From Caenorhabditis remanei (taxonomy: Eukaryota > Nematoda > Chromadorea > Rhabditida > Rhabditidae), in the NCBI RefSeq assembly GCF_010183535.1, contig NC_071333.1:15746587-15810586 (forward strand): a stretch of DNA of 64,000 nucleotides, written 5' to 3'. The translations under genes were made by a program, and so were the position numbers. Within the stretch, counting starts at the first letter, position 1, and every line of letters begins with the position of its first letter. The notes beneath the pieces were generated by a model. The model saw only the letters and a list, made by a program, of their open reading frames with translations, had not been told where the DNA came from and searched no databases. This document shows, one piece after another, positions 45,261 to 57,087 of this stretch.

Positions 45261-45549
45261 AATAAAGCGTGACAACGGAATACAAAAACCAGAAAGGGTA
45301 CATTTCGGAACTCAGATGGCAACTTTGGTTTATTTTAATAGAATCAATCCGTGAGCTGCAGAAGTTTTTATGTTAAGTACAGATACCGGTTGAAATTATG
45401 AGGAAAATGTGCTGCAGAGCCAGATGTAATTTTGTTTTTAGATTTTCTGATGTCCTGACGATATGAGCTGATAAAGACATAAAGGTGTATCCAGTTTACG
45501 ATTTTAACCAATTTTTGGTCTACCGATGCCTAACTTTCTGTTTTCTCCT

Positions 45550-45770
45550 TGAAACCAGAATTGCAACGGGCCAATTAAAAATTTTTTACCGGCCCAGCCC
45601 GAGTCTTACTAGTTAGCACAAAAATTTGAAATTTTGAAATTTTGAAAAATTTTTGATTTTAAAAGTCGAGTTTTCTACTACTTTTTCAAAAATTTTGTGA
45701 AAAAATTGTGCATATTTTTGAATCCGGGCCGGGCCGAGATTCAGCAAGTCTGCTTGAAACTCTACTATCA
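45550..45770. mobile_element. GC-rich foldback MITE, fourth copy
   Basis: ATTGCAACGGGCC at left, CCGGGCCGGGCCGAGATTCA and AAGTCTGCTTG at right; same family as 2116, 33640 and 35806. Confidence 0.55.
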
Positions 45771-47019
45771 AAACTTGCGAGAAAATTTCAAAATAGTGAG
45801 GTTCGGATGGAAAAAGCCACGAAAGCAACCCACGGAGTTCTTTTTCGTCAATTATTCTAATCCCTCCTTGATTTATTTGAAATTTTCCTCCAATCTATTA
45901 ATTACCTGTTCGCTCGACTATTTCTTTCATCAAACTGTTTCAAGAACACATGTAATTCGAAAATGCACCGTCAGCATTTATTCTTTTTACAACTGATAGA
46001 GAGTAATTCTCACCACAAAATTCGTCTACACTTTCTTTTCCACCTTTCTTCGTTAGTAGAACCTCAACATAACATTTCCCAAATATTCTTCTCAAAATGC
46101 TCTTTCCACTAATTTTGTTGAGATTTGATTCTGCGAGTTTACATATGCATCGTGCAATCAGAAAAATTATACTTTCTCCCGCGTGAGAATTTTCCCATTC
46201 ACATTCACATTACTAGTCACGTTTTTTTTTTGAATATTGAAAAGTTCAAGTTTTCAAACTTACATTTTATTTCAGATTTGAAATTATTGTTTTTTCGCTG
46301 CAAACTGAAAATCTGTAGTCGTTCGCCCTAAAATTCAGTCAAAAAACAATTAGTCACCTCCAATAATTGTATTCCCATTTGTCTTGCTTCTCAGAACGCC
46401 TACTGAGAGCAGTAACTCCTAATTTATAAGATAACTCTCTCTCTCATTTTTGAATTCGAAAATTGCTTGATGACACAGCTCCAAAAGGTCATCCATGAAA
46501 CTCCTCCCCTTAATGGTGTGTCATGACGGTTTGGTGTCGAGAGGACACTTCTCCGCTCTGTCTACTCATTCCCACACATTTGAATAGAGAAGAGTGCAAA
46601 TCAAGTGGACATTCGTATGGTTGTTTGAAAACTTTTTTCATTGAAATATGTTAGGAAGACACTTTTGTGTTTTCTGCGTTCATAAGAAAACCTGACATGT
46701 TTATTGTAACGTTCTCAAGATAATACTTTTTTCTAAACACCTGATTCTTTTAATCAATTCCAAATCACAAATGTAAGTTCCCACGTTCTCTCCTCTCTCT
46801 GACATTGATAGTGTTTACAATACCTTTTCTCGCCCTCAACTGCCATCAGTGTCGTTTTTTTTTGCAGAAGTTCACGCGCACCCTTCTCTCTCACTTTTCC
46901 CTTTACCTAAAATTGAAATACAACATTCACTTTCTTTTTCTTTCTCTTCTCTTTTCCTTCCCGCAGCCGTTTTTTTATCAATTATATCAGATGATAATTT
47001 CAATTTCTTTTCAGCAATC
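45771..47019. other. Gene-free stretch, upstream of the 358-aa gene
   Basis: AT-rich then pyrimidine-rich (46780-47015), the latter probably the outron of the next gene. No exon supported. Confidence 0.4.
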
Positions 47020-48255
47020 ATGACGCCAAAGACCAAACGAAACCGTCGTGTCTGCTTCTCGAAAGTCAATGAGTACCGCGAATTCGGAAACACTGATTAC
47101 GACTCTACCTCCTCTTCATCCGGTAGTGATATGGAAAAGAAAATCTTGGATACTGCATTCATCCAGAAACCGGAGAGATCATCGTCCGCTGAATCAGTGG
47201 CTTCTTATTCGATCGACGGTAATGAGAACTCGGGGCTTGGTCTTGACGTGGCATTGCTAGGAAAGCCAACTGGGAGCAAGAAGAGAAGTAAGAAGAGCAC
47301 TTCCAAGAGGAGCCATGCCAACGACTCCATGTTAGCTCACGATGGAAGAGCGGAGCCGTGGACTGTCTCCCCGAGAGCAAAGTTCCCAAGAATGTCAAGT
47401 CCGAAACTCTGGGCCACCGCCGTTCGTTTGTTGAAGATGAGAGCGGAGAAACGTTGGTTGGCAAAGGCTTCGGAGAGGGTTCACCGCAAGTCGACAATGA
47501 GTCAAGGAATCAGTTGGAAGAAGCCAACCGCTCTCAAGTGAGTTGTACACCTAGCATCAGTAGTTTAAAAAAAATTTATTTAGTTAATTTGAAACCTAGA
47601 ACCTAGAATAGAAAACTCATCACAACTAATTTTTCAGAGAGATCCGCCAAGACTGGCGATTCCCGGACGAGATGGAGTCTGAAGGGGATAACCTGGCCGA
47701 TAACGAAATGGCGCCGCCCTCTTCTCCCATGAAGAAAAAGAAGCGTCTTCTAACAAGACGTGAACGCTTCATGAAAGAAGTCGCTCAACGAAACCGCAAA
47801 GAGAAGAAGAGAGTCGAGGAGCTCCGGAGACTTCAATTCAAAGAGAAACTTTCTCAGTTCATCGAGAAAGTGAAACAGGGAAAAGTTGTCAAATCAATTT
47901 TCGGCCAAGGTTAGTTTCCCTATCACTTTTGCCTAATCTATTGAAATAATCATTGTGAAACATTGCAGACAACGAGGAGGCTGACGAAAATAAGAAGTTT
48001 TTGGACTTCGCCGTCAAGAGATCCTCCTTCGTCAAGGAGAACAAGGCGGATCCAAAGAAAGTGGACTTCAAGGTCAGAGCTGGAATCAACCGCCGTCTCA
48101 AGAGCCACACCATCGGAGGAGAAGTTCGTTTGGCTTATGAGATCGTATTGGAGAACTACGATTCAGCGCTCGGACTCCACTTCACCTACTTGTTTCTCCA
48201 CAAGAAGGATAAACGTTTTCTGGAATTGGAGAAGATGTTCCTGCTAAACTATTAA
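47020..48255 (+). CDS. Basic disordered protein with conserved C-terminal domain, 3 exons, 358 aa
   Basis: Exons 47020-47537, 47638-47909, 47969-48255 (1077 nt, TAA). The ATG sits 5 nt after TTCTTTTCAG (trans-splice acceptor). Residues 7-14 (RNRRVCFS) contain an RVxF-type motif that in other proteins docks phosphatase PP1; here it is only a sequence match. A Ser-rich stretch and a Lys/Arg-rich stretch (SKKRSKKSTSKRS) follow; residues about 205-260 are a very basic helix (KKKKRLLTRRERF ... RRLQFKEKL). The C-terminal 90 residues (VDFKVRAGINRRL ... ENYDSALGLHFTYLFLHKKD) look folded and resemble the end of the convergent neighbour at 49627-50300. A second open frame at 47292-47600 fails the exon-2 phase test and is rejected. 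AATAAA at 48304-48309. Likely nuclear by composition. Family not recognised. Confidence 0.8.
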
Positions 48256-49173
48256 ATATCATTGTTTCAGATCCTCATGAATTTTAATGTACGGTGATCT
48301 TCTAATAAACAATGATCTCCTACTATATATGTTCTTTCGATTTCAATGTTCAGAGGGGAAGTGGAGGGGGAGAGGAGAGAAAAGGAAGAGGCGGCCATGT
48401 ATGCGCGCACATCAAACAAAAAGAATGCCACGTCATAAAATTTGAAAGGGAGGCATTGGGTGAGTGAGCGTTTTTCACTTTCTCTTTCACTTTTTTTGAA
48501 TTTATGGTGCAAAGTGAGAAATTTGAAGAAGATCTTTTCTAGAGAGTGAAATGTCATGTAGGCCCATCACCATTAGTTTGCTTGGCCTTTTTTTTGATAC
48601 CTAGAAAAGAAATTGAGCAAATTTATGTAGTTGCTCAAACAAATTATCTTTCTCACTAACATTACTCATTATTACGAGTATTCGGTCTTATTAGACTCCG
48701 ACTCCTACTACCTATTTTTAAACGTGGGAGAGGGGGGTCACCTCTCGTTTTCTTTATACTCTCTGCCACGTGGAAAACATCTGTGGCACCCCGGGGTGAA
48801 ATGCAGAGACCGCCAGAGAACACCCGAAGTCAACTAATCCCTCCAGTAGTATATTCCATTGGAGACAAACATAAAGATATAAGAAAGACCGGACAGTCAA
48901 AAAGCGGCTCCCGCCCGACGATTTAAAAGAAGAGGTCAATTCGAGGAGAGGTGAGAAGGCGTTGTTTTTTGAGACATCTTACGTAATCCCTGGGACCGAC
49001 GGTGTTCGAACGAGGGGTTTCCGATGGCTAGGTCTGTTTTAGGGACAAACTGTCTCTGGGATACGGTAGCATGTCTCGAGGATGCGGTAGCATACTTGAA
49101 CAAGGTTTGAGAACAATAGTTCATGAGATGATTTTTGATTAAGCAGATTAAAAATATTAATAAAACGGTATCA
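48256..49173. other. 3' region and intergenic spacer
   Basis: Poly(A) signal at 48304-48309. The rest shows no exon. 48760-48920 is GC-richer with no recognised repeat. Confidence 0.4.
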
Positions 49174-49585
49174 AAGGTGGACTAAGGTCAATTTTTATTT
49201 TTTTAGAGAAAAGTGTATATGTGTCTGTCTGTGAATTTGTTTTCATGTCGAAAAATGGTCTAATTCGGTCCAAAACCGCTGAGAGCGAACAGCGAATTTT
49301 TTTGTGGCCATGGAACATTCTAGAAATTTCACTTCGAAAAGTTCAGTTCTTCAGGTTTTTCGTCTTTTTCTACCGTCTATCTAGTTCCTTACAAGTTTTG
49401 TCGTTTACCAACAAACTCATTAGAAAAAAACACTACAAAAAACGAAAAAATTTGAAAAAATCAGAATAACCCAAATCGAATTCGGAAGCCGCAACGGAAA
49501 AAAACCGTTTTTTCGATATGCACATGAACGTACAGACACATATACATTACTCTATAAAAAATGAGAGTTGACCTTAATACACCTT
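49174..49585. mobile_element. MITE with AAGGTG..AAGGTCAA ends
   Basis: Left AAGGTGGACTAAGGTCAATT and GTGTATATGTGTCTGT; right ACAGACACATATACATTAC and GACCTTAATACACCTT. The two sides are inverted over about 90 bp. Non-coding, 412 bp. Confidence 0.75.
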
Positions 49586-49626
49586 CAATGGATTACAATA
49601 TGTATACATAGAAAAAAGAAAGTTGC

Positions 49627-50300
49627 CTAGATACCATAAAGGCACCAGCGTTCGTGTTGTTGGAGTTGCGGGCTGCCCTCAAAAAGGGAGAGATAGTAGA
49701 AATCAGGTCCTAGAATTGAATCATACATCCCCAGCAAAGTTTCATATCCGATAACGATTTCTTCATCCTGGCAAGTGTCAATTCTGGATTGGACGAATGT
49801 GATAACCAGGATATCGGTGTCTTCTGGATCCCAACTCAAATCTTGCACGAATTCGATGCGCCTCCGGTCAAAAAAGGACAGTGATTCGAATTCTGGAAAA
49901 TAAAATTGCAAATAGTGAGTGGAAAACGAGAACAATACTAGACATGTAGGTAGATGAAGAAAAACTTGCCTCTAGTTGTCAAAATCTCTTCCGTTCCTTC
50001 TTTCAAAATTTGGAGTCTATTGTTAATGTGGTTCCTACATTTCCTCTTTAAGCTCTCCTTATCTATTCTTTCTTCTTCTTCATCCTCGTCATTGGAGTCG
50101 CCTAGAGACTCCCAAAGTGCAATTTCTTCCGGGGATAAACGTCTCGGTTCAGCTGGTTTTTGATTTTCTTCAGCAGTTGGTTTCTCAAAAACCCATTTGT
50201 TGTTTTCCTGCTCCTCTTTTTCTCTTCTTGCCATTTCTTGTTTGTGAAGTTCGGAAAAATCAGTTGGTAGCTTGGAAATTGGTAGGGGTTCAGATGACAT
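49627..50300 (-). CDS. Acidic protein sharing the C-terminal motif of its neighbour, 2 exons, 198 aa
   Basis: Exons 50300-49970 and 49892-49627 (597 nt, TAG). The only splice that keeps frame uses a GC donor (GAG|GCAAGT) with a TTTTCCAG acceptor, a known minor class. The N-terminal half is charged and disordered (HKQEMARREKEEQENNKW; SNDEDEEEERIDKESL). The C-terminal part, residues about 112-198, contains YETLLGMYDSILGPDFYYLS and ends ERWCLYGI. The pattern YDS.LG..F.YL.L....E is shared with the 358-aa gene at 47020-48255 (ENYDSALGLHFTYLFL ... LEKMFLLNY), which faces it across 1.4 kb. This suggests an old duplicated domain. No recognised family, no signal peptide. Confidence 0.75.
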
Positions 50301-53300
50301 TGTAACTGGAAGTTACTGAAAGAAAATGTAAAAATTGAAAGTTTTAAACAAACAGTCAAAAAGAAACAAAACTATCATTTCTGTGTCAAAATGAAGAAGC
50401 GCACCTTTCTCTGCCATCTCTTCTTTTTTTCTCACATATATTTGTAAAAGAACGGAAAATCAGAACATACCGAATAGAAAAAAGACTGAGAGAGATAGAC
50501 GACGAAAAAAAAAGAAGTGAACTTTGTCAGAGGACAAAAACGAAGAGATAGAAGAACTTGTCCATCGTAAAAAACCGATTTTCAACGTCGTCTCCAACAT
50601 TGCGCAGTTCGATATGGTGGAAAGATTGAATGTTTGGTGTAAGAAAGAAAGACTATGTGTTGAGAGGAAAAAAAAGAAGAAATATTGCGGACGTCAACGT
50701 TTTTTCTCTAATCACTAGTTCAAAAAAAGTGGATGCGAAGTATAAAAGAAAGATTAATGTAAGCTACATGCAGCCAGCAGCCAGCTATCTCACATAATGC
50801 CCCGAGAGGGAATTTGAGTAATCTCTTCGAAAATAGGCTCGAGATACATAGTATAACGAGAAGAAGAAAAATGTAGTGTTGATAAACTCAAGAATTCTAT
50901 GTTCTAGAATCTAGAATTCAAATTAATAAATTGAAAATTCACTTGCACTTTTAAATTAAAAAATATGACTATGACTAAACGATGTCACGAAAACCGAACA
51001 AGAGGGCAAAAAAATGGTGGAAATGAGAAGAGAAAAAAAAAGAAGAAAAGGGAACAAATATCCAATGAGGGACACAAGCCAACGGAACATTTTCATTTTC
51101 TCGCCGACTTTCTTTTTCGCTATTTTAGACCCTCCAAGATGGATCTTGTGACATTTACGAATGACAAGTGTGATGACTCCGTTTTTTGGAAGAAGCTTGA
51201 TTGGTTACTCAAAATGAAGATGAAAATAAGGAAACCTAGAATTAAAAGAAGGGGAAGTGAAAAAATTGTTTTTTGGGAAATTTTTTGCAGTAATCAAAAT
51301 CATTGTTTGGCAGCTAGCCACAAAATGATCATCTCAATAAATATTGTTTTCCTCACTTCATATTGAAGATAAAATATCTCTATATCTCTGGCAGTTACAG
51401 TATACTCTTGTTCTAAAATGTGAGAAGTTAGTCTTCAAAACTAGTAAAATATCCAGTTCAGTTGTTCTATAATATTACATACTCTGACCGCATATATTGT
51501 AAGTGAGAAGCAACAAAAAAGTGGTTAAATATATGTGGGTAAAAACTCGAAAGGAGAGGTGAGAGTAATGAGAGGGGTTTTGTCACTTGGGAAACCAAAA
51601 AGAAAAAGAAGATAAGTTGTAGTTCGAGATTTGCATGAGTAGTTGTGAACAACAATCGCAAAGTTCAAAAAATTAATTCTACATGAGTGAACAGATCAGC
51701 TAACCTAGAAGAAGCTAGTATTATCAAAACATTTGCACAGCGAGAGTATATTAGAATCTAGTTAGAAATTGAGTATGAGTATGTGATACAAGAAGCAAAA
51801 GCTTCAGTTTCAAGCTAAAATACGACATAGAGACTGACCATTTGTCAAAATGTTACTACACCTTCAGACACTCCTCGAAGGTAGTCATTTTTATCTCATA
51901 GCCATCTGGATGAACAGGGAAAGTTACATTTTTGTGGCAGATCCACTTTTTAAAAGGTTTATTTCCCAGAGATGGTTGGACACAAACTGAATGTTGAAAC
52001 CTTTCGCTTTTGAAGGTTAGTACATGTATAGTCAAACGGTTCGACTAAAACCACAAACCGTTTGGAAACAAGCGTTTCATTATCAAGGCAATCAAATTGT
52101 CGAAAAAAAAAGTTCTGGGGTACTTCGTCTGCTGGAAAATCATAATGTCGCTGTAATTATATGTTTTTTGATAACAGAGAAAAGAGAAACGCCGAGAAAG
52201 CATTCTCCATTGATAAGAGACGTGCAGGACGCGTTTGTTTGAAAAAGTTACAGTCTTGCTACTATACATAGACATTTTTAACAAAACTACACTTGTAGAC
52301 TTTTGAAGTTTACATAGATTACGATATATCCTGAGGAATACAGTCTCTGCTTTTTTTCAAATTTTATGTTAAAAGAATAAAATGCTCCAGTTATCTAGAA
52401 TCACGAGTCGGGAATGCTTTTTTCCAATTTGTCTCGCTCCGTATCAGTTTTACAGCCATACTTGGAAATGAATTTCTTTTCAGTCAATTTTTTATTTTAT
52501 GACGATGTTTTATCGCACCATTGTTCGGTTTTGCGAAGAAAAGAGAAAACAGGGTTTAGAATTCCAGGTATCAATGAAATTGTGTACACAGATCTTGTCG
52601 GGTGGTTAGATTTCGAGTCGATCGGAGGTTCAAGGCGCATTGCTGACTTCTCGGACTCCTCATATGCAACGTTAAAGATCTGAAAACAAATTTTCGAGAA
52701 AATTTAAAAAAAAAATAGGTTGAAGATTGTTTCCGAAGGATATATTTTCTGAATTTAGTATTACATCACTAATTTGACCGAAGCTCATAAAACAATAAAA
52801 ATTTAGAAATCGAAGAAGATCTGAACTCATAAAATGGCAAGTGTCTATAGCGGCTTTCACATGATTTCTAAATTGTCTCTTGATTTGGTGTTCTATTTTA
52901 TTTATGGTTTTGTACTATGTACCAGGTGTTTGTCCTTTCTATTCTTTTTTTGTATTTCTCAGTTTCAGTCCTTCCACTTTTTATGTTCTTCAGCAGATAT
53001 TGAACAGCTGGGATCTTTGTTTTTCAACCTAGTTGTGGGCGGTCCGTCGGGTCAATTGAGCACAGATGTTTTGTACAGGCTGTCTTTTCGGGGCTGGTGA
53101 TCATATGTTCATTCTTTCATTTTTTCCCTGCCCCTACCCTTTGGGATCATCCCAAACAAATCTTATTCCAGCCTTCACAATACCACTCCACAAGTTATTT
53201 TTGATTTGATTAACAATGAGTTGTAAAACTTAAATTATTTATCTTCACAGCATTCTCCTATTCTTCTGTTGAAAGCATTCTCTGTTTTCATACCACTTGT

Positions 53301-53535
53301 AGAGCAAATTAGGTCAGATTCAGTGCAGTTCGTGGAAAATTTTGCTAATTTTCTGGTCGACCACCCCTAACCGATCGGAATCCTCGAGCAAACTTATAAG
53401 TTTTGTTTTTGTAGTGTTTTTTTGTTTGTGTTCGATCGATTTGAGGTCTCGTCTAGTTCCAAGTTTTGTTTGTTTTCACGGGTCCCCTCTTCCAAATGGG
53501 AAAGGTCATCCTCAAATCCATGTTCAAATCCGTTA
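50301..53535. other. Long gene-free interval
   Basis: No exon with both splice sites was found on either strand. A stretch at 52530-52683 (+) reads TGFRIPGINEIVYTDLVGWL and looks somewhat codon-like but has no partner. AT-rich, with several A/G-rich runs (50990-51060). Confidence 0.35.
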
Positions 53536-53625
53536 CTGGAGACTTGTCAAAAATCAGGCCGGCCTGGCTCGGCCCATCGGCCCGGCTCGGCGCGGATTCA
53601 AAAATAGGTACTCATTTTTAACAAC
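53536..53625. repeat. Fragment of the GC-rich foldback family
   Basis: GAGACTTGTCAAAAATCAGG followed by CCGGCCTGGCTCGGCCC and CGGCCCGGCTCGGCGCGGAT; one arm only is clear. Confidence 0.5.
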
Positions 53626-54169
53626 AGGTTCTGAAAATTTTAGAAAATTCACAGTAAATGTGCTTCCATTATTATACCTATTTATCTTTTGACTGAATTC
53701 AGAATATTTAGTCAAAAACTCGATTTTTTTCATTAAAATTTTTGAAAAAAAACTCAAAAAATTCTAGCTTTGCGGATTCTGTGTTTATAATCAGTTTATC
53801 GAAGAAACAAGCGTAGTTCTTAACAATTTGCATTAAAAACTCATTCAACACCATGATCGGAACAAAACAGCTGGTGAAATTAGACATATTCAACACAACA
53901 AAATATTTTCGTGAAAATCCCAGAGAAATCCTCGAAAAATCTTCTTGAAATCCGGTCACTCCCCCACCATCTAGGGTTTAGTGTAAAAGAGCAGGTGTTA
54001 TTGGTATTTTTGTGGCTAGACGAGCTTTACCGTCGTTGACTTCCTGGAGCCAATTTCGGTAGACCCCCGTGTTGACTTCCACTGTCACCAATCTGAAAAA
54101 GGTTTTTTTTGGTATCTTTCTGATGTTTGATCATTTGATTTTTTTCCTTACGACTACTCATAATTGTTT

Positions 54170-54590
54170 TCCCCTTGGAAGCTACTGGAAATATAGAAGT
54201 TTTCGAAAACGTTAGAGATGGAGAGAAGCAGATCCAATAGAGGATTTAGTCAGTACAGTAAGAGCGGAGAAGCAAAGACATGGATGGTTTTTTTTCTTTC
54301 AAATCATGGGCGGAACTTTGATAAATATTAGTCACGGGTTTGTTCAATCTGAAATGCGCATTCAGATTAATAAAAAGAAGAAATGTCGGTTGTTGTTTCA
54401 TTTCCGTTCATCTCTTTTGATCTGGGCACTATCAATGATGATTTTTTCATGTTGTACCAGGTGCTTGAGCCTTTCCCTTTATCTTATCCTTCATTTCAAC
54501 CCCCACACATCCGTTTTCAATTCCTCGATATTAAAAATCTACGATTTTAGTTATTCGTCGGGCGATTGTTATGGTTAGACCAGAAAAAAA
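54170..54590. repeat. Segmental duplicate of 56050-56650
   Basis: Shares GAGATGGAG, TTAGTCAGTACAGTAAGAGC / TTAGTACAGTGAGCG and TTTTGATAAATATTAGTCA in the same order with 56050-56650. This copy lacks the MITE found at 56129-56396. Confidence 0.6.
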
Positions 54591-54622
54591 AAACGGTTAG
54601 TACATCCATTGTCAGGAAAATA

Positions 54623-54766
54623 ATGATCAGTTTGGTAGTGTCAGCTTTTCTTTTTTCTCTGATATATGAGCACGCAAGCGCCGACCCTAGCACGGATACC
54701 GAGATTTATGCTATTGGTGGCGCTGAGAACAAAAAATATGTTTCTGAAGGAATCTACGCGACGTAG
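54623..54766 (+). CDS. Possible small secreted peptide, 47 aa
   Basis: A single-exon frame begins MISLVVSAFLFSLIYEHASA, a good signal peptide with cleavage after ASA, and continues as a 27-residue mature peptide (DPSTDTEIYAIGGAENKK ... EGIYAT) with no Cys. The ATG lies 8 nt after ATTGTCAG, a usable trans-splice acceptor. A chance frame is quite possible at this size. A processed neuropeptide or antimicrobial role cannot be assigned; the only dibasic site is KK near the end. Confidence 0.35.
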   Translation: MISLVVSAFLFSLIYEHASADPSTDTEIYAIGGAENKKYVSEGIYAT

Positions 54767-56049
54767 TAGCTCTCTCTCTCTCGCTCAAATCGCCCAGTGA
54801 AAATAGTTCATCTCTAGCGTACCCTTATTCGGAACATCTCTCGCAAATCGACCAATTCGGCATTTTTTGGGGGCTTTTCCATACTGTTGACTGTTTTTCG
54901 TATAAATAGTTCTATAAAAACTCACATAGTAGTAGGACGGCTTCCAGAGAAAGTTTTCTTCCAAATTCTTTGTCTATTATGGTGCAGATAGTAATTTCTT
55001 CCATAATTTCTGAAATTTCCAACTTTATGCATTTTGCTGTCCAGCCCTGTTATTTGGAAGGAGAATGTTTCCCGTGGAAAAGAAGATGGAGTAACAGCTG
55101 TCTCATGTCTTCAGCTCCTCATTATTCCTCAAGATGATTGATATCGTCGTTAGTCTGAAATTAGATTACTTGAATGTCAAGAATGTCAGTGGTATCTCAG
55201 CGTTGGCGTTGAAACTAGACGTTGCTCTCATTATTTAGAGCCCACGTAAACTGGCAAGGGGTGCTCTCATTCTCTTCCAGTGGTAACTCGTTTAATCTTT
55301 TTCTCGTTGCCCAATGATGAAAAAAAAACTCACCAGTGTTTTGATTCTGGAGGAATATCTGCCTTCCGAGACTATTCCTTATTCGTTCAATTGCTAGAAT
55401 TCAGATTCTCGTTCCAAGTGGTACAAAAAGTTTTGATCATAGTACGCTCTGCTCATCTCGTATTAATGGATATTAACAAGATCTCGCCTGGAAATTAATC
55501 CTCAAAGTTTCGAGCCTTCGCATTGTTCACTTTTATGGAATGCCGAATGTTTCCTTGATTTTTGTGATTCCTGTTTGTTCATCATGTGTAAATTCTGAAA
55601 TTGATACTACGTTACAATAAGTTCAACGAATGATCCCTTTGTAGTTTTTTTTTATCGATTGCTCACCAACCTTTTGGTTCAGTGTATTTCAGCTTTCTCT
55701 TCAAACGGTTTGGTATTTTTTCCTAACTGTACAAAATCGTCAGAAGCTAGTCAAACCATCCTTGACAGTTACACATATTAAAAAAAACTCACCATTTAAA
55801 GTTTCCCTATATTAGGACTAATTTTCAAAATTCTTGTCCTTTTGAGAGGAATGTATTCAGTGCTAGGCTTTTTTTGCAGTGTTTCTTGTACATTGAATTT
55901 TTGATATTCTGTAGTTTTGATTCCATTTCTTTGTCTCCTTCTCTTTTTCTACGGGTTCATCAATTAAGAACTGAAAATAAGATTTTATTAGAATTTTCAC
56001 TTTTGAACATTGATTTGCCTCTTTTTTTCTAGTTTTCGACGATTCATAG
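54767..56049. other. Gene-free stretch
   Basis: No supported exon, no inverted repeat found. Confidence 0.35.
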
Positions 56050-56650
56050 TTGTTTCTCCTGGTAGAATCCACTAGAATCATGGAAAATTTTGAATTTGAT
56101 AGAGATGGAGGGAAAGAGAGACTTAATGTACCGGAAATACTGTGTTATAACGGCATGCCGTTATATTTTTCAACTGCTTCCGAGAGAAAATGTGTGGTTA
56201 CAGAAACTCACTAAAATTAAACAAAAATACTTTTTTTACGTTCTATTTGCTGATCAAGAAGTAACAAATCTCGCTGCTTTTAACCAGAACCAAGAAAAAA
56301 ACACCAGGACAATCATATTTATGAACTGAGTGGGGTGCCGTCATTATACAGGTGCCGTTCTATTACAGGTGCCGTTATAATACAGTATTCACGGTATCCT
56401 AGTTAGTACAGTGAGCGTGAAGAAGTAGAGAAACGGATAGTCTTTTTTTATTTGAAGGCAGAGTTTTGATAAATATTAGTCATGAGTTCGTTCATTCTGA
56501 CGTCCAGCAACATGAAACGAAAAAAAAACATGTTTTTCATCGATGACTTCTCTTTAAGCAGAGATGTTCAATGATTTTTACATCAAAAACCGGAGTGGAG
56601 CTTTTAATAATTTCTCACATCCTGTTTTTTTTGCACTCTAGTCTAGTGGT
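56050..56650. repeat. Segmental duplicate of 54170-54590 interrupted by a MITE
   Basis: Colinear with the upstream copy apart from the 268-bp insertion between GAGACTTAATG and TCCTAGTTAG. Confidence 0.6.
56129..56396. mobile_element. MITE, same family as 39723-40037
   Basis: Inverted ends TACCGGAAATACTGTGTTAT and ATAATACAGTATTCACGGTA; the internal repeated phrase AGGTGCCGTT near the right end also occurs in the other copy as AGGTGCCGCT. Confidence 0.75.
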
Positions 56651-57087
56651 ATACGATTTTGGCAATAAGACTCATAACTTAGAAAAAAAACATACCAAAT
56701 CGTGTTTCCAGTAGTTGACTCGAGTAACTACTGTTTCCAGACTTTCCTGATTCATTGAAAGTGGTTGCTCCTAGGCGAGTTATTATAGTTACTTTTTTTT
56801 TGAATTCTTTATCTTCATATCTTCTTCAAGTTCCATGCTGGCTTCTGTTGTGAAGGATCTGAAATTTATTCTTTATCGAAATACAGTGAGAAAATATCCC
56901 ATTTATTTTTTTGCAAACTTCTATTTTTATGTTTTTTCGCTTCGCCCAGGCGCTCAACAGTTACACTTTTTTGTCCATCCACTATCGAAGCTCCAGTCAT
57001 CTCTCCTCCTTCTCCATTATTTCTTTGTAGTAAACGTTGTTTATAAGTATTTTCGTTCATTTCAGACTCGTTGAAATCAGACAAAGA

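Noticed and set aside
47292..47606. Second open frame over exon 1 of the 358-aa gene (reads SFVEDESGETLVGKGFGEG)
   Set aside because: It looks plausible by composition, but only the other frame reaches the 47537 donor in the phase needed to keep exon 2 (EIRQDWRFPDEM) open.
50965..51366. 133-codon open frame rich in Lys
   Set aside because: Driven by A/G-rich low-complexity DNA; no splice or homology support.
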